In this document: positions 25,152 through 33,056 of the stretch, one piece after another
How the letters are laid out: each line of letters opens with the position of its first letter
Position numbering within the stretch: position 1 is the stretch's first letter
Virus record (IMG/VR): IMGVR_UViG_3300025853_008930
Coordinates: 16,706 to 80,705 of that record
Strand: one strand, 5' to 3'
Origin: a virus
Length of the DNA stretch: 64,000 nt
The notes under the pieces: model-generated
Databases searched by the model: none
What the model was told of the DNA's origin: nothing
Seen by the model: the letters and a program-made list of their open reading frames with translations, nothing else
Program-made: the position numbers and the translations under genes

Positions 25152-25552
25152 TGCTTACCCCTCATTTGATTTTCTTTAGAACGCTTATCGTCTTTTATCG
25201 GGCCGCCTTTAGCCCATGTTCTACAAGACCTAGCCGAATGACATTTAAAATGGTGCATCCAACAATAACCTAATTTACCATCATCATCTAATTCTAACGG
25301 CATACATTTTTCCATTCTAGGACTAATATCAAACGCTACACAATTACCGCAGTTAGAATCCATAGCGGCTTCTACTGATGTATTCCAAAAGTCTGCAATA
25401 TCTTCCCAATAATCTTCGGGCTTGTCTATATTAAGTGGGCCATATTGTATATGTTCTGCTTTTATGGCGGCATTTCTATTCTTAGTGTTTAACTTCAAAT
25501 CCTGTGTTGCTCTAGGACAAGTAAGTTCCTTTAGAATAATATGCCAACTCAT
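25148..25552 (-). CDS. Tagged Cys/His-rich protein
   Basis: 134 residues from ATG 25552, chosen because it gives M-S-W-H-I-I-L-K-E-L. Contains C-G-N-C-V-A-F-D-I-S-P-R-M, G-Y-C-W-M-H-H-F-K-C and a final C-R-T-W-A-K-G-G, so at least six conserved-looking Cys/His residues. Similar Cys clusters occur in uncharacterised marine phage proteins (from memory). Probably a metal-binding virion accessory. Confidence 0.65.
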   Translation of the reverse strand: MSWHIILKELTCPRATQDLKLNTKNRNAAIKAEHIQYGPLNIDKPEDYWEDIADFWNTSVEAAMDSNCGNCVAFDISPRMEKCMPLELDDDGKLGYCWMHHFKCHSARSCRTWAKGGPIKDDKRSKENQMRGKQ

Positions 25553-25556
25553 AATA

Positions 25557-25973
25557 TCATCTCGGACTATGTGTGTAAATATCTCCATCTTTGTGCATGA
25601 ATATTTTACCTTCTTTTTCTAATTTCTTCAAGGCCGCTTTAATCTCGGTTTCCTTTCCAAATTGTTTTAGGTTTTTCATTCCTAATGCTCCGCCCTCTTT
25701 CTTAATTTCTCTTAAGATTTGACGCTCTAATTTTGCTGTCTTCATTCTAGGACTAATGTTCATAAAGTCTGTCATTTCTTCGGGGTCTTTACCAAAAATA
25801 GATTTCTTAACCTTTCTTCGTTTAAGTTCATCAAAATCTGCACCTGTTATTTTTCCTTTCGGTTTAGCCACATCTAATTTTTTTTGCCCACCATAAAGCA
25901 TCTTTTCATCTTCTTTATGAGTTCCACAATGGGCTTTCTCATCTTCTGTTTTTAGTATGTCTTTCCAACTCAT
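25557..25973 (-). CDS. Tagged protein with winged-helix-like C-terminus
   Basis: 138 residues. Tag M-S-W-K-D-I-L-K. Residues 85-135 resemble a winged helix (R-Q-I-L-R-E-I-K-K ... L-K-K-L-E-K-E-G-K-I). Shares the I-S-P-R-M phrase with the Cys-rich neighbour at 25148. DNA binding is plausible; function unknown. Confidence 0.6.
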   Translation of the reverse strand: MSWKDILKTEDEKAHCGTHKEDEKMLYGGQKKLDVAKPKGKITGADFDELKRRKVKKSIFGKDPEEMTDFMNISPRMKTAKLERQILREIKKEGGALGMKNLKQFGKETEIKAALKKLEKEGKIFMHKDGDIYTHSPR

Positions 25974-26320
25974 CTTGTAAATCCCCTGCCTCTACTTTTT
26001 GTTTTTTCTTTACTCGCTTCCTTTCTTTGCTTGGCGTAAGTGTGTGCCGCTTTTAGCCTTTTCTTTACTTTACGGTCTTTAGCATTTTTAACTGCGGCTC
26101 GTAATCTTTGCTCCACTAAATTGATTATTTGTGATTGTCTTTTATGAGACTTAGATTTGAATGCACTACTACTAAATGTTTCTTGAACATCTTTAACGGT
26201 TCTAAATTTTACAGGAACAGTATCTTTTGGGTTTTCATCTGTGTATAATCTTCTTGCTGAACCTTTTGGTTTTTTACCCGTTCCTTTTTTCGGGTCAGCC
26301 TTCAAGATATTCTGCCACAT
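25970..26320 (-). CDS. Tagged very basic protein
   Basis: 116 residues, N-terminus M-W-Q-N-I-L-K-A-D, about one third Lys/Arg. Middle helix Q-I-I-N-L-V-E-Q-R-L-R-A-A-V. No cysteines. It overlaps the upstream tagged gene stop. Predicted DNA-condensing or packaged protein by composition. Confidence 0.6.
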   Translation of the reverse strand: MWQNILKADPKKGTGKKPKGSARRLYTDENPKDTVPVKFRTVKDVQETFSSSAFKSKSHKRQSQIINLVEQRLRAAVKNAKDRKVKKRLKAAHTYAKQRKEASKEKTKSRGRGFTR

Positions 26321-26631
26321 TATGCTCCCTTCCTCCTTTTGTAAGTTTTACAAGCGGCACAAGTTGGCCTACATCTTTGTTTAGTTCCTTTAGAAGCATC
26401 CGGTCTTCCGCAAGGTTTTGTTCCTTTTTTATCATCTTCACATGATTGACAAGAAACCCAACCTTTTGCTTTACCACTACCGCCTCTTCTTTGAAACCAT
26501 CCATGAAGACCGGACTCTTTTTCTCTCTTGAAATTGTCTCCGCCCTTTCTTCTTTGTTTCTTCTTATATCTTTTAGCACCGCTTCTTCTTCGAGCCTTGC
26601 TCTTTTTTTGAAGAATGTCCTGCCATGTCAT
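26320..26631 (-). CDS. Tagged basic zinc protein, paralog of 26637 gene at N-terminus
   Basis: 103 residues from ATG 26631. M-T-W-Q-D-I-L-Q-K-K-S-K is almost identical to the next gene's N-terminus. The C-terminal half has C-Q-S-C, P-C-G-R and C-R-P-T-C-A-A-C, a zinc-binding pattern with P-C-G-R reminiscent of DUF5872/6321-type viral proteins (recalled, not searched). Highly basic. Confidence 0.6.
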   Translation of the reverse strand: MTWQDILQKKSKARRRSGAKRYKKKQRRKGGDNFKREKESGLHGWFQRRGGSGKAKGWVSCQSCEDDKKGTKPCGRPDASKGTKQRCRPTCAACKTYKRRKGA

Positions 26632-26636
26632 ATTAA

Positions 26637-26867
26637 TCACTTCTTAGATTTGTTGCCCCAATTATCCGCACCAACTTTACGACATCTAACTAAAGCACCG
26701 CTAGCATAAGCGGAAGGCCACTTATCATATCTGCTACGAACTTTGTAATAACAAGCATCTTGTTTTTTATCGGACTTACGATTTCTGCGGCCTTTTTTCT
26801 TAGCCCGCTTAGAACCTTTTTTTCTTCGAGACTTACTCTTTTTTTGAAGAATATCTTGCCAACTCAT
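26637..26867 (-). CDS. Tagged basic protein with C-Y-Y-K / W-P-S-A-Y-A-S-G domain
   Basis: 76 residues. Tag M-S-W-Q-D-I-L-Q-K-K followed by 30 mostly Lys/Arg residues. The second half, A-C-Y-Y-K-V-R-S-R-Y and W-P-S-A-Y-A-S-G-A-L-V-R-C-R-K, is a short domain widespread in large eukaryotic and marine viruses (recalled). Probably virion-associated DNA or RNA binding. Confidence 0.65.
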   Translation of the reverse strand: MSWQDILQKKSKSRRKKGSKRAKKKGRRNRKSDKKQDACYYKVRSRYDKWPSAYASGALVRCRKVGADNWGNKSKK

Positions 26868-26992
26868 TTCTTCATCACCTTTGGTTTATCTGCTTGTTCC
26901 CAACATCTCCTACAAAAGCCAAATGGGTGAACATCTCTTGTCATGTAACATCTACCACAATACTTGAATTGTAGTTTTTGTTTACTAATCAC
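26864..26992 (-). CDS. Micro-protein, zinc ribbon
   Basis: 42 residues from GTG 26992; stop overlaps the next gene's ATG (ATGA). Contains Y-C-G-R-C ... F-C-R-R-C, two CxxC pairs spaced for one zinc. No ATG is in frame, and an AGGAGG lies about 30 bases upstream, so the exact start is uncertain. Confidence 0.45.
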   Translation of the reverse strand: MISKQKLQFKYCGRCYMTRDVHPFGFCRRCWEQADKPKVMKK

Positions 26993-27006
26993 CCATTCTT
27001 TTGTAT

Positions 27007-28362
27007 TTATGCTATCACTCCTCCAATATTTTCCATACTATCCATTAAAGACATTTTACAGTTGTCTTTGTATTTCTGTATGTTATCAAGATATATACCT
27101 TCTTTTAGCCAATCAAAACCAACATGGTCTTTGTGATTTTCCCACTTCATCAGTTTAAAAATCTCATCACATCTTCCCTTATACCAATCTTCTTTCTTGT
27201 AGGATTTTTTCATCCGTATAAGTTCCATAAGTAATTTAGCATTACCTTTTTTTAATCTAAAATGAGGGAGGCATTTTTCCAATAAACCATAAACATCATC
27301 TTGAGAATAAAAATTTAATCTTTGAACAGGTCTAGTTTGTTGCGGAGACTTTTGATTTAGATGCAACTTACCAAAGCCTATACTCTTGTGCATTTCTTCC
27401 ATGAATGCTCTACCTCTTTCTCCTGTGGCAATAAGTCCAACTCTAGGGTTATGGTTTCTATCCATTGTAATGTAACCATCCGAATCAATAAATGCCGCAG
27501 TATAAGCCCAAATGTTTTTCTTAAGCATTGTTGGTAATTTGTAATATGCCCCATCAACATTAGCAACATCTAACTTCTTTACCATTTTAGAAATCATATT
27601 TGTTGTTGTGCTTTTATGCAAAGTGTTTGGCATTCTATCATGTATTTGTTTAGCACCGATAGAAGGACTTTTGATAATTTCACTTTCAATAAATGACATG
27701 ATTCTTTCTTTCTTACTCTTAGTAATAGATTGGTCTGTAATATTTTTTATTTGTTGCTTGTAATCTCTTTTAGCGAGACGACATTCTTTTTCTAATTGAG
27801 CATATTCTTTAGAGTAAACCATATCTGTTTTCTTTAGGTCACTCTCCCAATACTTACATATTGCATCAATAATATTTCTTCTACCATTTACAGAATCAAT
27901 CTTATTTATTTTCATGAGGTCTTTCTCACTAAAGCCCATCTTAAGTATCGCAGGTTTGTATGGTTTAATCCAATAGATAGAATCTATGCACTTATTGATA
28001 TGGTCGGAATATCCATCAATAACAGTATCAATAGCCTTAGCCATTCTAGTTCGCTGTTCTCCTTTTAACTTCCTTCGAGCCTTTCTCATTTTCTTCACAA
28101 GGTCGGGTATGTTTTCACCATCAATAGAATATTCACTAGGGAAAGAACTCAATTGTTTTCTAGCATCACTAGCATTAATGTTTAGATTCTTAGAAAGTAA
28201 ATTTACTGCTTCATAATCCGACATAATATAATCATTTACAGAAGCCAATTTATTTCCCAACGCTTCTTCAATTTCATCCTTAGTTTCGTCTTGCTCTCTT
28301 TGAAGTTCAGCAAGCCTAGCCATGTTTCGTGAACCTTCTTCATACTCTTCTGCTGTTGGCAT
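27007..28362 (-). CDS. Winged-helix plus LAGLIDADG endonuclease-like protein
   Basis: 451 residues. The N-terminal 215 are helical. A winged-helix-like region (about 215-280) precedes a LAGLIDADG domain: A-A-F-I-D-S-D-G-Y-I (about 292-301) carries the metal-binding Asp of this homing endonuclease family, followed by typical strands and C-terminal helices. It lies directly after TerL. It could be a free-standing homing endonuclease, or a domesticated DNA-binding protein (for example, a packaging factor). A single motif suggests a dimer. Confidence 0.7.
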   Translation of the reverse strand: MPTAEEYEEGSRNMARLAELQREQDETKDEIEEALGNKLASVNDYIMSDYEAVNLLSKNLNINASDARKQLSSFPSEYSIDGENIPDLVKKMRKARRKLKGEQRTRMAKAIDTVIDGYSDHINKCIDSIYWIKPYKPAILKMGFSEKDLMKINKIDSVNGRRNIIDAICKYWESDLKKTDMVYSKEYAQLEKECRLAKRDYKQQIKNITDQSITKSKKERIMSFIESEIIKSPSIGAKQIHDRMPNTLHKSTTTNMISKMVKKLDVANVDGAYYKLPTMLKKNIWAYTAAFIDSDGYITMDRNHNPRVGLIATGERGRAFMEEMHKSIGFGKLHLNQKSPQQTRPVQRLNFYSQDDVYGLLEKCLPHFRLKKGNAKLLMELIRMKKSYKKEDWYKGRCDEIFKLMKWENHKDHVGFDWLKEGIYLDNIQKYKDNCKMSLMDSMENIGGVIA

Positions 28363-28371
28363 TCACATCAC

Positions 28372-29802
28372 CTAAAAGTTAATTCCCATGACTCCTTGAG
28401 AGCGTTTATACTTATTGACCTTTGGCGGGTCAAATAACCCCATGTCATCTAAGAGTATGAATGTTTCACTCATCGTATGAGTAGCGGCATTAGCCAACGC
28501 TAAACTCATAACCATGTCGTCATGCGCCCCTATTCCCTCAAACTTTCCTTTGTCTGTAATAGCAAACATAGATAATTCTTCTATTAAAGTAGAAGTAACT
28601 CGACGACTTTCTTCATTAGCGTAAGGTAATATTATCTTACCATTTTCAAAGTTCATTTGTAGACTTAGAATAATCTCTTCTTTCTTTTTCCTAGTGGTGT
28701 TAAAGTCGTGAACATTTAAATCTGTAACATTTCTAATCTCTTGTGTAAATGATTTAGCAAATGTATTTGTTTCAAACAATATTGCTTCGGGCTGAAATAC
28801 TTTACCGATTAATTTCACCTTCTGTATATTCTCTCTAAACTCTACATTCTTAGAACGGTCAATATACACAATAGTTTTGTTATCATTTTCATCAACTTCT
28901 AATACAGTAATTACATTATAATCTCCATCAGTAGAAATAGCGGGGTCAATGCCAACATAATATTTGTAGCCCTCTCTACGCATTGGTTTCAAAACATGGT
29001 CTTTGCTCTTTGCCGCTTCCAAATATTCGGGATTGAATAGAGAAGTTCCTGTAGATATTGGAACACACATATATTCTCTTGTAAACATTAGAGAGCCGAC
29101 TTCAGCCTTTCTCGCCATAAGAGCATCATAATCCCATCTATTCGGCCATAGCGGTTCGTTAAGAGCATTAAGACAAGGATATGTTCTAAGAGTATATGCA
29201 GGGTTTTCAGCGAGTTGTTGGTAAATATCTGTATAACTAAATGGAGTTCCAATAACTCTTAGAGAAGCAGTATGGTGAAGTGTTGGTATCATGTCACCAT
29301 AAAACCAATCTGTAACCTTTTGAATTCCTGTCATACTAAACTCTTTCAAAGGGTCGTCAATGATAATCTCTTGAGGGTGAAGTCCACGAATCTGTGAACC
29401 GACAGAACGCTCTAAGATTTGATTACCATTAGTAAGTGTGATATTTCCAATTGCCCAACCCTTTGCCGGTTTGTATTTCTTTAACATTGGATGATTGAAT
29501 AGTTTATCTATATCTCTCATGTGAACCAAAGTCTGTTTTTGGTTAGAAGAAATGTATAGCATTTGATATGGTGGTTCTCTAAACACTAAATTCCATACAA
29601 CCCAAGCATGCATAAATACTGATTTACCGTGACCTCTTGAACAAATGATAACAGTTCTTTGTGTATCGTTCATCAAATCGTGCCACTCTTCTTGGTGCTT
29701 GGCGAACTCCCAACCTAGAACTTGCTGAAAGAAATAAGGAAATGAGTTTTTAGATAATTCCATATCCATTTGATGCTCAAAGTTAAATGCGTCTATATCC
29801 AT
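28372..29802 (-). CDS. terL: Terminase large subunit
   Basis: 476 residues. Walker A-like C-S-R-G-H-G-K-S at about 53-60, Walker B I-I-I-D-D-P around 146-151, and a nuclease domain starting at Y-Y-V-G-I-D-P-A-I-S (catalytic Asp, about 275) with further acidic residues (E near 350, D near 438). Supplies ATP-driven packaging and end cleavage at the portal. Order TerL, LAGLIDADG, small basic genes, portal is slightly stretched compared with the usual TerL-portal neighbours. Confidence 0.9.
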   Translation of the reverse strand: MDIDAFNFEHQMDMELSKNSFPYFFQQVLGWEFAKHQEEWHDLMNDTQRTVIICSRGHGKSVFMHAWVVWNLVFREPPYQMLYISSNQKQTLVHMRDIDKLFNHPMLKKYKPAKGWAIGNITLTNGNQILERSVGSQIRGLHPQEIIIDDPLKEFSMTGIQKVTDWFYGDMIPTLHHTASLRVIGTPFSYTDIYQQLAENPAYTLRTYPCLNALNEPLWPNRWDYDALMARKAEVGSLMFTREYMCVPISTGTSLFNPEYLEAAKSKDHVLKPMRREGYKYYVGIDPAISTDGDYNVITVLEVDENDNKTIVYIDRSKNVEFRENIQKVKLIGKVFQPEAILFETNTFAKSFTQEIRNVTDLNVHDFNTTRKKKEEIILSLQMNFENGKIILPYANEESRRVTSTLIEELSMFAITDKGKFEGIGAHDDMVMSLALANAATHTMSETFILLDDMGLFDPPKVNKYKRSQGVMGINF

Positions 29803-29810
29803 AATCCCAC

Positions 29811-30593
29811 CTACTGATATAGTTCTCTCTTTCTTCTTTGAATAATCTTATTTAGTTCTTCTTTGAGTTCCTTTCCATTTTTATATTTGGTTTCTATTAT
29901 CTCAACAATTTCACCAAATTTTCTCATAATGTCTTTATGTTCAGCACCCTCTCCCATATAAGCAACCATTTGAATTATGTCTGTTATAGCAAACCAATTC
30001 CTTCCTGTTCCTCTATCTAATTTACCTTGCATTTCATATATTGAATTTATAAAAACTTGCATCCATTCTTCCATTTCATTTAATGGAGTAAAACTTTTTT
30101 TTAATACCATCTGCCACTTTTTTATTCCATCAGCCGGTTTAATTCCCCAAGCCACATCTTTGCTCTCAACATATTCTGTTATTTTCTTAACTATATTTTC
30201 GGGAACAGAATCAAGTAGTTCTTTACTCTTATTTTCTATTTTCCAACCTATGCCCTCACTTGCCGCTATCCATCTTGGTTCGTTTACAAATGTAGCCAGT
30301 TGGGGTTTATCGCTAGAAATTTTCTTTTCTCTATAGGGAACTAAATCAGCCATATGACCCTTTGCAGAACCTTTAATGGATTTAGTTCCACCAATCATAA
30401 TATATTCGGGATGTTCGTTCCACCCTGTAGTGGATATAGTTTTATCATTATCATCAACTCTAATAATCCACTCATTCAAATCATACCAAGAAGGAACCTG
30501 CCCCATTCTAGCATAAGGTTCATTTGGGTTATCAGTATTCCACCTTTCTTTCATTTCTTCAAAAGAAAACACTTGGTCTAATACTCTTGGCAC
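29811..30593 (-). CDS. Unknown protein upstream of terL
   Basis: 260 residues, mixed alpha/beta. Contains G-G-T-K-S-I-K-G-S-A-K-G-H and a Trp/Glu-rich C-terminal helical half. No catalytic motif was recognised. Eight bases separate it from terL, so co-transcription is likely. Confidence 0.55.
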   Translation of the reverse strand: MPRVLDQVFSFEEMKERWNTDNPNEPYARMGQVPSWYDLNEWIIRVDDNDKTISTTGWNEHPEYIMIGGTKSIKGSAKGHMADLVPYREKKISSDKPQLATFVNEPRWIAASEGIGWKIENKSKELLDSVPENIVKKITEYVESKDVAWGIKPADGIKKWQMVLKKSFTPLNEMEEWMQVFINSIYEMQGKLDRGTGRNWFAITDIIQMVAYMGEGAEHKDIMRKFGEIVEIIETKYKNGKELKEELNKIIQRRKRELYQ

Positions 30594-30599
30594 AACAAA

Positions 30600-33056
30600 T
30601 CACCTAAAATTAGCCTTAATAAAATACACATGCTCGCTATTTATTCCGTATGCCTTACTAATACTGTCGAAAGAGTCAATCTCATTAACGATGCTAACTA
30701 GTTCACTAGCCGACATATCTACATTATATTTAGTTTCCATTTTCTGTAGCATAGCATCCACATCATCAAAGTCTTCTTCATTTCTCTTAGCAAAGAATAT
30801 TTCCTTTCCTTTGAGTATTCTCAAAGAATCGTGTGCTTCTAATATTCTACTGTAAATTGTAGACTTGGCTATCCTATCAACCTGTTTCAAGAACTCTAAA
30901 GTTTGCTTATACAATGATTCGTTTTCTGTTTCCAAAACCTTTTGTTTTTCTCTAAGAGTATCTATTAGAATCCTAATTGGTGTCATTTCATCAATGTCAT
31001 CAATGCCTCTACTCCTAAATGCGTCGGAGGTGTTTAATCCCATAAACTTGTCAAGTATCTTTTTACCCGATGACATTGATTCTAAGCCGCCAAAAATAGA
31101 TGCTACATCTTTTTTTATTTGTTGCTTTATGCTAGACTTACCCCGATATATTTCACTAAGAGCATTAACAAAACTCTCGGCTTTCTTTTCACTTTGTTTT
31201 GGATTTGTGAATATTTCACCGGAGTTTATTGACTTGAGGAAAGGCATAAGTTTTTTCAATCTTCTCGGTTTAATAAATCTACTTTGCGAATCAACAATTT
31301 TATCATTCATGGTTCGATAGGCTTGATATTTTTCTCCTGTTATTTGAGTAGAAACTATGATTCTCAAATGGCCATCTTTCGCAAATGGTAGTGCAACTCC
31401 TAATGTATTTTTGGAATGTATTGGCTCTAAAAATAATTCACCTACCATTTCCGATATTTCCTTGAAAAGAGTTTTCATATCTTCTGTTATTTCTTTTGAG
31501 GCTCTAACCATACCTCTTCTTCCCAATGTGGTTTTCATATACTTTTCATACGCTCTATGTTGAAAACCGGAATCCTTTACTCCTTTACCTGTCATATCCA
31601 AGTATGTTGTGAAGTCAAATAGGGTTTTTTCTTCTTCTAATAATTCAGCAAACAAACGCAAAAATTCCTGTATGTTTTCTCTTTTTTCGTTTGCCCTGCT
31701 GACTTCCGAACTATACCTTTCCCTTAGTGCAGGTTCTTTGAATATTTCAAAAGGTAAAGAAAAAGTAGTTTCGTCTAATTTGTCTATTGATTTAATTGTG
31801 GCCTTTAGTTTATTTAGGGTAGTTTGTGTATCTTCACCGTCTAGTATTTCTTTTACTTCGTCTTTAATGGATAAGAAAAACTCTTCCACCGTTTCTACAA
31901 AATTAACATCATTAAAAGTATCAACTATTCCATCCATTTCGTCTTTCAAATACAAAATAGCCAACGGGTCTAAATCTATATCTTCAAGAAGTGGCTTACT
32001 TTCAGTATTAGAAATAGTATCTTTAGCAGACATTATATCGCTAATCTCACGCATTTCTTTTTCTTCTCCTGTTTCGGAGTCTTGCACTTTATCATAAATT
32101 AATTCTATATCGGTTTCATCGGTTAATGCGCTCAACGCTCTAATTTCTGTGAGAAAGTTTGTTATTAGTTTATCTGCTCTTTCATATACATCTTCTAACT
32201 GATAGGTCTTTTTTGTTGAAGCAGATATATAATTTAAAGAGTCTTTATCAAATCCACCTATCAGTTCTACGAATGCTTTAGCGTCTTCGGCCAAAACTTC
32301 ATCTTTACTTTCTTGTAGTGGCTCAATCAACTTAGTTAATTCTAATATCTTTGCATGTAAGTCTGCAAACTTAGGAGACATATCTTCCCAAAACTGATAG
32401 ATGTCACCTCTTTTTGATATGTCTTTCAGTTTTTTATTTCCTAATAAGTAAGCAACATCAATATCTACAATTTTAAATTCAAAGAGACTCCTATCTTCAT
32501 AAGCACCTTCTATTTCATCTATAATCATCCCTACATTTTTAACAATGGTTTCGTCTTCTATTGTGTCTTTTACACCATTAAATTTATTCCTCATAATTTT
32601 AGTATCGAATAAGTCTTCGCCATCTTTATCCTTTAGATTTATTGAAGAAGAATCTATGCTTAAATTAGGATTTTCTAAATCTCTTTCTAACAAATTATTT
32701 CCGTCAGTTTTCTTAATTGTCCTTATGCCCCTACCTTTCTTGAACAATATCTCATCTTTAAAAACTTCAATTGCTGTCTGTAAGTCGGTGTTATCATCTT
32801 CCTCTACTACTCTTCTATCAGCAAGAGTTAGAGTTTTTGCTAGATTTTTCTTAACATACTCAAGAACTTCATTGTTTATATCTCTCTTTACTGCGAACTT
32901 AGCACCTTCGGGATATTTTATATTGGCTTTCTTTTTAATTAATTTTTTTAGTTCTTTGTCTCGTTGTTCTAAATTAGAATATTCTCTATATATGTCTAAG
33001 AATTCAGCCTTTATTTCTTGCAGGAAGCCTTCAGGGTTGTCTAGGTATTCCATCAT
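30600..33056 (-). CDS. Giant charged helical protein (818 aa), unknown
   Basis: 818 residues, Asp/Glu/Lys/Leu-rich and helical, with long coiled-coil-like stretches. No membrane segments, Walker motif or cysteine clusters. Its start overlaps the end of the 773-aa gene, so the two are probably co-translated. Possibly internal virion or DNA-ejection proteins; inference only. Confidence 0.6.
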   Translation of the reverse strand: MMEYLDNPEGFLQEIKAEFLDIYREYSNLEQRDKELKKLIKKKANIKYPEGAKFAVKRDINNEVLEYVKKNLAKTLTLADRRVVEEDDNTDLQTAIEVFKDEILFKKGRGIRTIKKTDGNNLLERDLENPNLSIDSSSINLKDKDGEDLFDTKIMRNKFNGVKDTIEDETIVKNVGMIIDEIEGAYEDRSLFEFKIVDIDVAYLLGNKKLKDISKRGDIYQFWEDMSPKFADLHAKILELTKLIEPLQESKDEVLAEDAKAFVELIGGFDKDSLNYISASTKKTYQLEDVYERADKLITNFLTEIRALSALTDETDIELIYDKVQDSETGEEKEMREISDIMSAKDTISNTESKPLLEDIDLDPLAILYLKDEMDGIVDTFNDVNFVETVEEFFLSIKDEVKEILDGEDTQTTLNKLKATIKSIDKLDETTFSLPFEIFKEPALRERYSSEVSRANEKRENIQEFLRLFAELLEEEKTLFDFTTYLDMTGKGVKDSGFQHRAYEKYMKTTLGRRGMVRASKEITEDMKTLFKEISEMVGELFLEPIHSKNTLGVALPFAKDGHLRIIVSTQITGEKYQAYRTMNDKIVDSQSRFIKPRRLKKLMPFLKSINSGEIFTNPKQSEKKAESFVNALSEIYRGKSSIKQQIKKDVASIFGGLESMSSGKKILDKFMGLNTSDAFRSRGIDDIDEMTPIRILIDTLREKQKVLETENESLYKQTLEFLKQVDRIAKSTIYSRILEAHDSLRILKGKEIFFAKRNEEDFDDVDAMLQKMETKYNVDMSASELVSIVNEIDSFDSISKAYGINSEHVYFIKANFR

